Shown here: one piece after another, positions 57,658 to 64,000 of the stretch | How the letters are laid out: each line of letters starts with the position of its first letter | How positions within the stretch are numbered: position 1 is the first letter of the stretch | From: Microbacterium sp. zg-Y625 | GTDB lineage: Bacteria; Actinomycetota; Actinomycetes; Actinomycetales; Microbacteriaceae | DNA: 64,000 nucleotides | Assembly: GCF_030246925.1 (NCBI RefSeq) | Contig: NZ_CP126740.1 | Location: forward strand, 1,178,001 to 1,242,000 | Reading direction: 5' to 3' | Position numbers and translations under genes: made by a program | Notes under the pieces: generated by a model | What the model was told of the DNA's origin: nothing | Seen by the model: the letters and a program-made list of their open reading frames with translations, nothing else | Databases searched by the model: none

Positions 57658-57667
<10 letters not shown>

Positions 57668-58446
57668 ACCGTACCCCGCTCATCGCGGGCAACTGGAAGA
57701 TGAACCTCGATCACCTGCAGGCGATCGCCTTCGTCCAGAAGCTCGCGTGGACGCTCAAGGACGCCAAGCACGAGAACGGCAGTGTCGAGGTGGCGGTCTT
57801 CCCGCCCTACACCGACCTGCGGGCGGTGCAGACGCTGCTGGATGCCGACAAGATCGAGTTCGCCCTCGGCGCGCAGGACCTGTCGGCGCACGATTCGGGC
57901 GCGTACACGGGAGAGATCTCGGGCGCGTTCCTGTCGAAGCTCGACTGCCGGTACGTCATCATCGGTCACTCCGAGCGCCGGCAGTACCATGCCGAGACCG
58001 ATGAGGTCGTGGCATCCAAGGTGCAGGCGGCGCTGCGGCACGGCCTCGTGCCGGTGATCTGCGTCGGCGAGACCGCGGAGGACCTCGAAACCCACGGCGC
58101 CAGCGCGGTGCCCGTCGGTCAGCTCGAGGTGGCTCTCGACGGTGTGCCGGCGGATGCCGACGTCGTCGTGGCCTATGAGCCGGTCTGGGCCATCGGGTCC
58201 GGGCAGGCGGCCACCCCCGAGCAGGCGCAGGAGGTCTGCGCCAAGCTGCGCGACGTCGTGGCGGCCAAGCTCGGCGCCGACGCTGCCGCGCGCACCCGTG
58301 TGCTCTACGGCGGGTCGGTCAAGTCGGGCAACATCGCGAGCTTCATGCGCGAGCCCGACGTCGACGGCGCACTGGTGGGCGGAGCGAGCCTGCTGGTCGA
58401 CGAGTTCGCGGCGATCATCCGATTCCAGAAGCACGTCGGGGTGTGA
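57658..58446 (+). CDS. tpiA: Triose-phosphate isomerase
   Basis: This 262-aa TIM-barrel enzyme interconverts dihydroxyacetone phosphate and glyceraldehyde-3-phosphate. It has [10 protein letters not shown] (Asn/Lys of the active site), [11 protein letters not shown] (electrophilic His), [16 protein letters not shown] (catalytic Glu and loop 6) and [10 protein letters not shown] (phosphate loop). ATG 57658 overlaps the end of pgk by ten bases, so expression is coupled. Confidence 0.97.
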
Positions 58447-58450
58447 TCCA

Positions 58451-58489
58451 CGACGGGTTCGGCGGCCACTCCGGCCGCTGAACCCGTCG
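58451..58489 (+). terminator. gap-pgk-tpiA terminator
   Basis: A 17-bp stem pairs 58451-58467 (CGACGGGTTCGGCGGCC) with 58473-58489 around loop ACTCC, with a single G-T pair, starting five bases after the tpiA stop. Confidence 0.9.
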
Positions 58490-58505
58490 CCACGCCATCG
58501 CCCGC

Positions 58506-58511
58506 TATACT
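58506..58511 (+). promoter_or_regulatory. Putative -10 TATACT for secG-rbpA
   Basis: TATACT follows the tpiA terminator and precedes the secG GTG by 48 bases, leaving a leader of about 41 bases with GCGAAAGG as ribosome binding site. Confidence 0.5.
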
Positions 58512-58559
58512 CGACCCTTGTGCGGTCCGCAGGGACCACAGCGAAAGGCTTCTACGACT

Positions 58560-58808
58560 GTGCCAATCCTCGAGTTCGTCCTGCAGGTGTTGCTCGGCAT
58601 CACCAGCCTGCTGCTGACCCTTCTCATCCTGCTCCACAAGGGACGCGGTGGCGGCCTCTCCGATATGTTCGGCGGCGGGATGACATCCGCGATGGGCTCC
58701 TCGGGCCTGGCTGAACGCAACCTCAACCGCTTCACCGTGATCCTCGCGCTGGCGTGGTTCGTCTCGATCGTGGCCCTCGGCCTGATCACCAAGTTCCAGG
58801 GAATCTGA
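58560..58808 (+). CDS. secG: Preprotein translocase subunit SecG
   Basis: This 82-aa membrane protein has two helices (about 4-23 and 58-77) joined by a Gly-rich cytoplasmic loop (LLHKGRGGGLSDMFGGGM), typical of SecG, which assists the SecYEG channel. GTG 58560. Its position after tpiA is the usual one in actinobacteria. rbpA starts one base after its stop. Confidence 0.95.
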   Translation: MPILEFVLQVLLGITSLLLTLLILLHKGRGGGLSDMFGGGMTSAMGSSGLAERNLNRFTVILALAWFVSIVALGLITKFQGI

Positions 58809-58809
58809 C

Positions 58810-59163
58810 ATGGCTACAGGTGGAAACGCCATCCGCGGCACGCGGGTGGGAGCAGGACCGATGGGCGAGCAGGACCACGGCTTCCACGCCGACCGCGTGG
58901 CCGTGTCGTACTGGGACGCTCTGGGCAACGAGACGGTGCGCTACTTCGCCGCCGGCATCTCCGAGGAGGAGATCCCCGACACGATCGACTCGCCGCACTC
59001 CGGGCTTCCGGCCGGCCGCGATCAGCAGAACCCGCCCGCGCTGGCCAAGCCCGAGCCGTACAAGACGCACCTCGCCTATGTGAAGGAGCGCCGTACCGAC
59101 GAAGAGGCCGAATCGCTCCTCGACGACGCGCTGCAGCAGCTGCGGGAGCGCCGCGGTTTGTGA
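58810..59163 (+). CDS. rbpA: RNA polymerase-binding protein RbpA
   Basis: This 117-aa actinobacterial protein binds RNA polymerase and the principal sigma factor and stabilises open promoter complexes. Recognisable are the N-terminal AIRGTRVGAGPMGEQD segment (basic linker that contacts promoter DNA), the core domain with VSYWDALGNETVRYFAA, and the C-terminal sigma-interacting helix ERRTDEEAESLLDDALQQL. Its presence supports SigA promoters with poorly conserved -35 elements, as seen in this window. Confidence 0.95.
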   Translation: MATGGNAIRGTRVGAGPMGEQDHGFHADRVAVSYWDALGNETVRYFAAGISEEEIPDTIDSPHSGLPAGRDQQNPPALAKPEPYKTHLAYVKERRTDEEAESLLDDALQQLRERRGL

Positions 59164-59180
59164 CCACCGCTCGCGAGAGC

Positions 59181-59216
59181 GACGAAAGGGGATGCCTCGC
59201 GGCATCCCCTTTCGTC
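59181..59216. terminator. Two-way terminator between rbpA and pgl
   Basis: GACGAAAGGGGATGCC (59181-59196), loop TCGC, GGCATCCCCTTTCGTC (59201-59216): a perfect 16-bp stem between two convergent units, with runs of A/T at its base. Confidence 0.93.
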
Positions 59217-59237
59217 ATTCCGGTCCGTGTACTGGCC

Positions 59238-60023
59238 TCAGTACTCGCCGTCGATGAGTTCGGGCGGCACCTGCGCGGCTGCGGCTTCGTCCACGAAGAG
59301 GATGGTGCGCTTTCGACCCTTGGCGCCGGCGGCGGGCACGCTGTCGTAGCTCGCGCCGGCGAGTGCGAGTCCGAGGGCGGCGGCCTTGTCGGCCCCGGCC
59401 AGGACCATCCACACGCGCGAGGCGGAGTTGATCACCGGTCGGGTGAGGGTGACCCGTTCCGGTGGCGGCTTGGGGGAGTCGCGCACCCCGACCACCGCGC
59501 GGTCGGTGATCTGGATCTCCGGCCGGTCGGGGAAGAGCGAGGCGATGTGTCCGTCGGCCCCCACGCCGAGGAGGCTGATCTGGAACGTCGGCCAGGCGTT
59601 GCCCGCCTCGTCGTCGGCGAAGCGGGCGAGCTCGCGCGCGTACGCCTCGGCCGCGGCGTCGAGATCGATCCCGGCGTCCGACGCCGGGATCGGGTGGATG
59701 TTCTCCGCGGGGATGTCGATGTGGTCGAACAGCTCGGCGTGCGCGGTCTTCTCGTTGCGCTCGGCGCTGTCGCGCGGGACGAACCTTTCGTCGCTCCACC
59801 AGAAGTGCACGAGCGACCAGTCGACGCTGTCGCGCTTGCGATGACCGCCCAGCTCGCGGAGCACCTCGGCGCCCATCACGCCGCCGGTCAGCGAGACGTG
59901 CGCGAGGCGTCCGTCGTGGGTGCGCTTGGCCAGCCGCGACAGGAACCGCGAGGCGACCGAACGAGCGACGTGCTCCCGGTCAGGCCGCACGACGACCCGC
60001 TTCTCGGCGAAGAACTCAGCCAC
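59238..60023 (-). CDS. pgl: 6-phosphogluconolactonase
   Basis: This 261-aa enzyme hydrolyses 6-phosphogluconolactone in the oxidative pentose phosphate pathway. It is of the DevB/SOL type: VSLTGGVMGAEVL (about 43-55), HFWWSDERFVPRDSAERN (about 72-89), GVGADGHIASLFP (about 144-156; phosphate/His region). In the first motif the common GGSTP reads GGVMG, a deviation worth noting. It overlaps the end of opcA by eight bases and is the last gene of pgi-zwf-opcA-pgl. Confidence 0.95.
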   Translation of the reverse strand: MAEFFAEKRVVVRPDREHVARSVASRFLSRLAKRTHDGRLAHVSLTGGVMGAEVLRELGGHRKRDSVDWSLVHFWWSDERFVPRDSAERNEKTAHAELFDHIDIPAENIHPIPASDAGIDLDAAAEAYARELARFADDEAGNAWPTFQISLLGVGADGHIASLFPDRPEIQITDRAVVGVRDSPKPPPERVTLTRPVINSASRVWMVLAGADKAAALGLALAGASYDSVPAAGAKGRKRTILFVDEAAAAQVPPELIDGEY

Positions 60024-60963
60024 GCGTCACCCCGGTAACGGCGGGACCGAGCAGTTCCCAGCCCTGCGTGATCACACGCCCGTAGAGGACGTCGGGGTCG
60101 AGCCTGCGCAGCTCTTCGGCCAGGCATTCGCGCAGCGTGCGGCGCGGCAGGACGATGTCGTGTCCCGGCTGCCGGGGCTGCGAGAGGTGCGCGTCGATGT
60201 CGTTGGCGCGCTCCAGCACGATGTCGCCGGAGGATCGTGTGAGGCGCACGGAACGGATGCCGTGGTCCCACTCCTCGGGCGAGGCGTAGCGCCACGTGAC
60301 GGGGATCTCGAGCTTCAGCCGCAGCCACGCGGCCAGCAGCGCCGTGGAGGGCGAGCTGCTGCTGCCGACGACCTCGACGGCCGTCACCGGCTCGTAGGGC
60401 GGCTGGTCGAGCACCGCGGCGAGCTGCTCGCGCCAGTGGGTGAGGCGGGTCCACGCCAGGTCGGTGTCGCCGGGGGCGTACGTGCGCGCGAGCGTCGAGA
60501 GCCGGTCGGCCGCGAATGGGCGCGTCGAGGCGTCGGTGATGCGCCGCTGCGCGATGCGGCCGATGCCGGACTCGGCCGGCACCGCCGGCGGGTGGTCCGG
60601 CCACCAGGCGACCACCGGCGCATCCGGCAGCAGCAGGCCCGTGATGAGGCTGTCGGGGTTGCTGGCCGCGTCGCCGTGAGCCTGCAACACGATGACCTCG
60701 CTGGCGCCCGCGTCGCCGCCGACGCGGATCTGCGCGTCCAGGCGGGCCTCGCCCTCGGGGTTCGTCATCACCACGATGACGCGCATGGGGTGCTCACGGG
60801 AGGCGTCGTTGGCGGCGTCGATCGCCTCCTCCTCCAGACCGTGCGATGTCGCGATGACCAGCGTCAGCACGCGGCCGAGCGCGACCGCGCCGCCCTCCTC
60901 GCGCACCTTCACCAGCGAGCGGGCGACCTGGGACACCGTGGTGTCGGGCAGATCGACGATCAT
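60016..60963 (-). CDS. opcA: Glucose-6-phosphate dehydrogenase assembly protein OpcA
   Basis: This 315-aa protein matches OpcA, which promotes assembly or activation of Zwf in cyanobacteria and actinobacteria. Family features are the N-terminal [32 protein letters not shown] (about 62-80), [19 protein letters not shown], and [15 protein letters not shown] (about 115-129). Its ATG overlaps the zwf stop (four bases) and its end overlaps pgl, so the three are translated as a coupled unit. Confidence 0.95.
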   Translation of the reverse strand: MIVDLPDTTVSQVARSLVKVREEGGAVALGRVLTLVIATSHGLEEEAIDAANDASREHPMRVIVVMTNPEGEARLDAQIRVGGDAGASEVIVLQAHGDAASNPDSLITGLLLPDAPVVAWWPDHPPAVPAESGIGRIAQRRITDASTRPFAADRLSTLARTYAPGDTDLAWTRLTHWREQLAAVLDQPPYEPVTAVEVVGSSSSPSTALLAAWLRLKLEIPVTWRYASPEEWDHGIRSVRLTRSSGDIVLERANDIDAHLSQPRQPGHDIVLPRRTLRECLAEELRRLDPDVLYGRVITQGWELLGPAVTGVTRG

Positions 60964-62510
60964 GGACGCCTCCAGACGCGGCCGTCGCGGGCCAGCAGTT
61001 CATCCGCCGATGGCGGGCCCCAGGAACCGGGGGAGTACTGTTCGACGGGTCCGCCCTGCGCCGCCCAGAATTCTTCGACGGGGTCGAGGATGCGCCAGCT
61101 CAGCTCGACCTCCTCGTGGCGGGGGAACAGCGGCGGGTCGCCGAGCAGCACGTCGAGGATGAGACGCTCGTAGGCCTCGGGGCTCGACTCCGTGAAGGCG
61201 TGACCGTAGCCGAAGTCCATCGTGACGTCGCGCACCTCGGTGGCGGCCCCCGGCACCTTGGAGCCGAAGCGGATCGTGACGCCCTCGTCCGGCTGCACGC
61301 GGATCACCAGGGCGTTCTGCCCCTGCTCGGTGGTCTGGTTGCGCAGGAACAGGTGCTGCGGCGCGCGCTTGAACACCACCGCGATCTCGGTCACGCGGCG
61401 TCCGAGCCGCTTGCCGGTTCGCAGGTAGAACGGGACGCCCGCCCATCGCCGCGTGGCGATCTCGAGCTTGATCGCGGCGTAGGTCTCGGTGGCGGATGCC
61501 GGATCCATGCCGTCCTCGTCGAGGAACCCGGTCACCTTCTCGCCTCCCTGCCAGCCGCCGGCGTACTGCCCGCGCGCGGTGGCCGTGGAGAGGTCCTCAG
61601 GCAGCCGCACGGCGGCCAGGACCTTTTCCTTCTCGGCCCGCAGGTGTGTGGCATCCAGCGAGATCGGCTCCTCCATGGCGGTGAGCGCCAGCAGCTGGAG
61701 CAGGTGGTTCTGGATGACGTCGCGCGCCGCCCCGATGCCGTCGTAGTAGCCGGCACGGCCACCCACGCCGATGTCCTCGGCCATCGTGATCTGCACGTGG
61801 TCGACGTAGTTGCGGTTCCACAGCGGCTCGTACAGCTCGTTGGCGAAGCGCAGCGCGAGGATGTTCTGCACGGTCTCTTTGCCGAGATAGTGGTCGATGC
61901 GGAAGATCGAGTCGGCCGGGAAGGCGACTTCGAGCGCCTCGTTGAGGGAGCGCGCGGTCTGCAGGTCGCTGCCGAACGGCTTCTCGATCACGACGCGGCG
62001 CCAGCTGGTGTCACCGGCCGAGGTGTCGTCCACGAGGCCCGACGCCTTCAGCTGCTTCGCGACGAGGGGGAAGTCCTTCGGCGGGATCGACAGGTAGAAC
62101 GCGTGGTTGCCCATGGTGCCGCGTTCGCGGTCGAGGGTGTGCACGGTCTCCCGCAGCCGGTGGAAGGCGTCGGGGTCGTCGAACTCGCCCGAGACGAAGC
62201 GGATCCCCTGGAGGAGCTGCTTCCACGTCTCCTCGCGGAAGGGGGTGCGCGCGTGCTGCTTGACGGCGTCGTACACCACCTGCGCGAAGTCGTCGTCGGC
62301 CCAGTCGCGTCGGGCGAACCCGACCAGCGCGAATCCCGGCGGCAGCAGTCCCCGGTTGGCGAGGTCGTACACGGCGGGCATGAGCTTCTTGCGTGACAGG
62401 TCGCCCGTCACGCCGAAGATGACGAGCGCGCTCGGACCGGCGATGCGGTTCAGGCGCCGGTCGTCCGGATCGCGCAGCGGGTTGTGGCCACGCGAGATCT
62501 CGACGGTCAT
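60960..62510 (-). CDS. zwf: Glucose-6-phosphate 1-dehydrogenase
   Basis: This 516-aa enzyme oxidises glucose-6-phosphate, usually with NADP+, starting the oxidative pentose phosphate pathway. Motifs are the coenzyme fold [20 protein letters not shown] (about 33-52), [10 protein letters not shown], and the substrate-binding/catalytic [13 protein letters not shown] (about 204-216). It lies nine bases after pgi and overlaps opcA by four bases. Confidence 0.97.
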   Translation of the reverse strand: MTVEISRGHNPLRDPDDRRLNRIAGPSALVIFGVTGDLSRKKLMPAVYDLANRGLLPPGFALVGFARRDWADDDFAQVVYDAVKQHARTPFREETWKQLLQGIRFVSGEFDDPDAFHRLRETVHTLDRERGTMGNHAFYLSIPPKDFPLVAKQLKASGLVDDTSAGDTSWRRVVIEKPFGSDLQTARSLNEALEVAFPADSIFRIDHYLGKETVQNILALRFANELYEPLWNRNYVDHVQITMAEDIGVGGRAGYYDGIGAARDVIQNHLLQLLALTAMEEPISLDATHLRAEKEKVLAAVRLPEDLSTATARGQYAGGWQGGEKVTGFLDEDGMDPASATETYAAIKLEIATRRWAGVPFYLRTGKRLGRRVTEIAVVFKRAPQHLFLRNQTTEQGQNALVIRVQPDEGVTIRFGSKVPGAATEVRDVTMDFGYGHAFTESSPEAYERLILDVLLGDPPLFPRHEEVELSWRILDPVEEFWAAQGGPVEQYSPGSWGPPSADELLARDGRVWRRP

Positions 62511-62518
62511 ACGTTCTT

Positions 62519-64000
62519 TCAGTCCTCCAGGACGGCTTCGAACAGCGTCAGCACTTCGGCCTGCGGTTCGATGAGGGTGAGGGTGACGACGGGTCGCCCG
62601 TGGGTTTGGGCGAGCACGGTGGCGTCACCGGCGGCCTGCGCGCGGATGAGCTCGGCGAAGGTGAAGGGCCGCCCCGGGATCTCCAGGTCGACCTCGCCGG
62701 CGTCGAGGATCTGCACGAAGACGCCGGTGGCGGGGCCGCCCTTGTGGTACTGGCCCGTGGAGTGCAGGAAGCGCGGACCCCAGCCGAACGTCGTGGGGCG
62801 GCCGCTGTCTGCCGCGACCATCTCGCGCAGCCCGGCGAGCTGCGACAGGTCGAGCCGGTCGACATATGCCTGCAGCGACACGTAGCCGTCCGCAGGCACG
62901 CGCGCCCACAGCTCTTCGAACACGCCCGCGATGGTACCCCGGGCAGCGAGGGCGGGGTCGGACACCCGCACCTCGATGCCGCGTTCGGTGAACGCCGGCT
63001 GTGTCGGGGCGGGCCGCACGTCGAGCAGTCCGCGGGCGGCGACCTTGGCCGACTCCACATCCGGCTGGTCGAAGGGGTTCACGCCGAGGAGGCGGCCGAT
63101 GATCGCGGTCGCGTACTCCCACACCACGAGCTGGGCGCCGAGCGAACCGCTGACAAGGATCTCGCCCTCGTGCTGCTCGAACAGGTGGAACTCGCGCGCC
63201 TCGTCGACGAGACGGAGGATCTGCAGATCCGCCGGACGGGTATCGAGCTCGGGCGAGACCGGGAGGAGGACCACCGGAAGGATGCCGGTGCCGTCCTTGC
63301 CCGTGGACTCCGCGACGAGCTGCTCGATCCAGTCCGGAAGCCCCACGATGTGCGTGCCGTCGCTCACGAGACCGAGCTTGTCGCGACGGGGATCACCGCC
63401 GGCGATGGCCGCGGCGAGTACGAGCGCCGGGTTGTCGGCGCTGTCGATGGCGACCTCGAGCAGGGTCGCCTCGGCCTCGTCGAGGAGTTCCGAGATGTCG
63501 ACCCCCGCCAGTCCCGTGGGGACCAGACCGAACGCGGTGAGGGCGGAGTAGCGTCCGCCCACCGTCGGGTCGGCGTGGAACACGCGATACCCGGCAGCCT
63601 GCGACCGCTCGTCGAGGGGCGAGCCGGGGTCGGTGACGACGACCACGTGCTCGGCGGGGTCCATCCCGACATCCAGCCACGCCGCCTCGAAGGCGCGCAG
63701 GGCCGAATCGGTCTCGACCGTCGAGCCCGACTTCGACGACACGACCAGCACCGTCTCGGCCAGGCCGCCGGTCTCGGCGTCACCGTCGATGGCGGCGAGC
63801 ACCTGCCCGGGGGCGGTGGAGTCGAGGATCACCAGGGGTCGGCCCGCGGTCTGTGCGATCACCTCGGGAGCAAGCGACGACCCGCCCATGCCGGCCAGCA
63901 CGATGCGCGTCATCCCCCGGGCGGCGAACTCGTCGCGCAGGGCGGTGATCTGGGGGACCAGCGGCCGGGAGACGCTCACGGCCTGCACCCATCCCAGCCG
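62519..64000 (-). CDS. pgi: Glucose-6-phosphate isomerase (partial)
   Basis: The gene runs off the right edge; the frame is open to base 64000, so the N-terminus is missing (about 493 residues visible). It has SIS-domain motifs [18 protein letters not shown] and [15 protein letters not shown], then [20 protein letters not shown]. The sequence is closer to the Pgi part of actinobacterial Tal-Pgi-type proteins than to classical Pgi, so a transaldolase gene or domain may lie upstream; this cannot be seen. The pgi-zwf-opcA-pgl order matches the pentose phosphate cluster of the group. Confidence 0.93.
   Translation of the reverse strand, partial: RLGWVQAVSVSRPLVPQITALRDEFAARGMTRIVLAGMGGSSLAPEVIAQTAGRPLVILDSTAPGQVLAAIDGDAETGGLAETVLVVSSKSGSTVETDSALRAFEAAWLDVGMDPAEHVVVVTDPGSPLDERSQAAGYRVFHADPTVGGRYSALTAFGLVPTGLAGVDISELLDEAEATLLEVAIDSADNPALVLAAAIAGGDPRRDKLGLVSDGTHIVGLPDWIEQLVAESTGKDGTGILPVVLLPVSPELDTRPADLQILRLVDEAREFHLFEQHEGEILVSGSLGAQLVVWEYATAIIGRLLGVNPFDQPDVESAKVAARGLLDVRPAPTQPAFTERGIEVRVSDPALAARGTIAGVFEELWARVPADGYVSLQAYVDRLDLSQLAGLREMVAADSGRPTTFGWGPRFLHSTGQYHKGGPATGVFVQILDAGEVDLEIPGRPFTFAELIRAQAAGDATVLAQTHGRPVVTLTLIEPQAEVLTLFEAVLED

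Overview
The window is a GC-rich (about 70% by eye), gene-dense stretch of an actinobacterial chromosome. The combination of Wag31/DivIVA, NrdR, QcrCAB with CtaCDEF, RbpA, WhiA, OpcA and a DUF222/HNH gene, together with gene order and protein sequences, points to the family Microbacteriaceae, most likely Microbacterium or a close relative. This placement is an inference from gene content. There are no rRNA or tRNA genes, no CRISPR array, no prophage and no insertion sequence that I can recognise. No intergenic gap exceeds 300 bases.

Layout. 1-2474: end of the division cluster (YggT, DivIVA), then lspA and an RluA-type pseudouridine synthase. 2609-9162: a GNAT enzyme, a membrane protein and a Nudix hydrolase, then dnaE1 and an unassigned membrane protein. 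9213-14526: hisD, nrdR, pyrD, a DUF3043 protein, an M20 dipeptidase and an ErpA-type Fe-S carrier. 14684-23542: the aerobic respiratory chain, with ctaCDF forward and ctaE-qcrCAB on the reverse strand, enclosing a PP2C phosphatase and a rhodanese gene. 23671-34662: trpD, a PHP/lyase-domain protein, a 5'-3' exonuclease, a coupled lipoprotein/secreted-protein pair, and assorted membrane and VOC proteins. 34659-37404: a DksA/TraR-like zinc-finger protein, rpsA and coaE. 37414-40702: a signalling cluster of a membrane histidine kinase, a membrane protein with a GGDEF-fold domain lacking the GGDEF motif, and a stand-alone receiver. 40827-53103: uvrB, a VOC gene, a divergent zinc-ribbon/marR pair, katE, uvrA, uvrC, rapZ and whiA. 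53130-54449: a DUF222/HNH gene between whiA and sodA. 54694-59163: sodA, gap-pgk-tpiA, secG and rbpA. 59238-64000: pentose-phosphate genes pgl, opcA, zwf and pgi (pgi runs off the right edge) on the reverse strand.

Three features run across the window. First, at least fourteen genes have a TANNNT hexamer exactly 6 or 7 bases before their start codon, as expected for leaderless mRNAs with the start codon near +1; this also helps choose starts. Second, the heptamer GGATGCC/GGCATCC is strongly over-represented on both strands and is the core of several hairpins. Third, many transcription units end in long perfect hairpins without a T run, as is usual for actinobacteria.

I did not find a clearly new defence or biosynthetic system. 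The best leads are the HK / degenerate-GGDEF / receiver cluster, the apparent MarR operator between two leaderless genes, the pervasive GGATGCC motif, the nested repeat at 26417-26481, and the coupled lipoprotein/PKD-like secreted pair.
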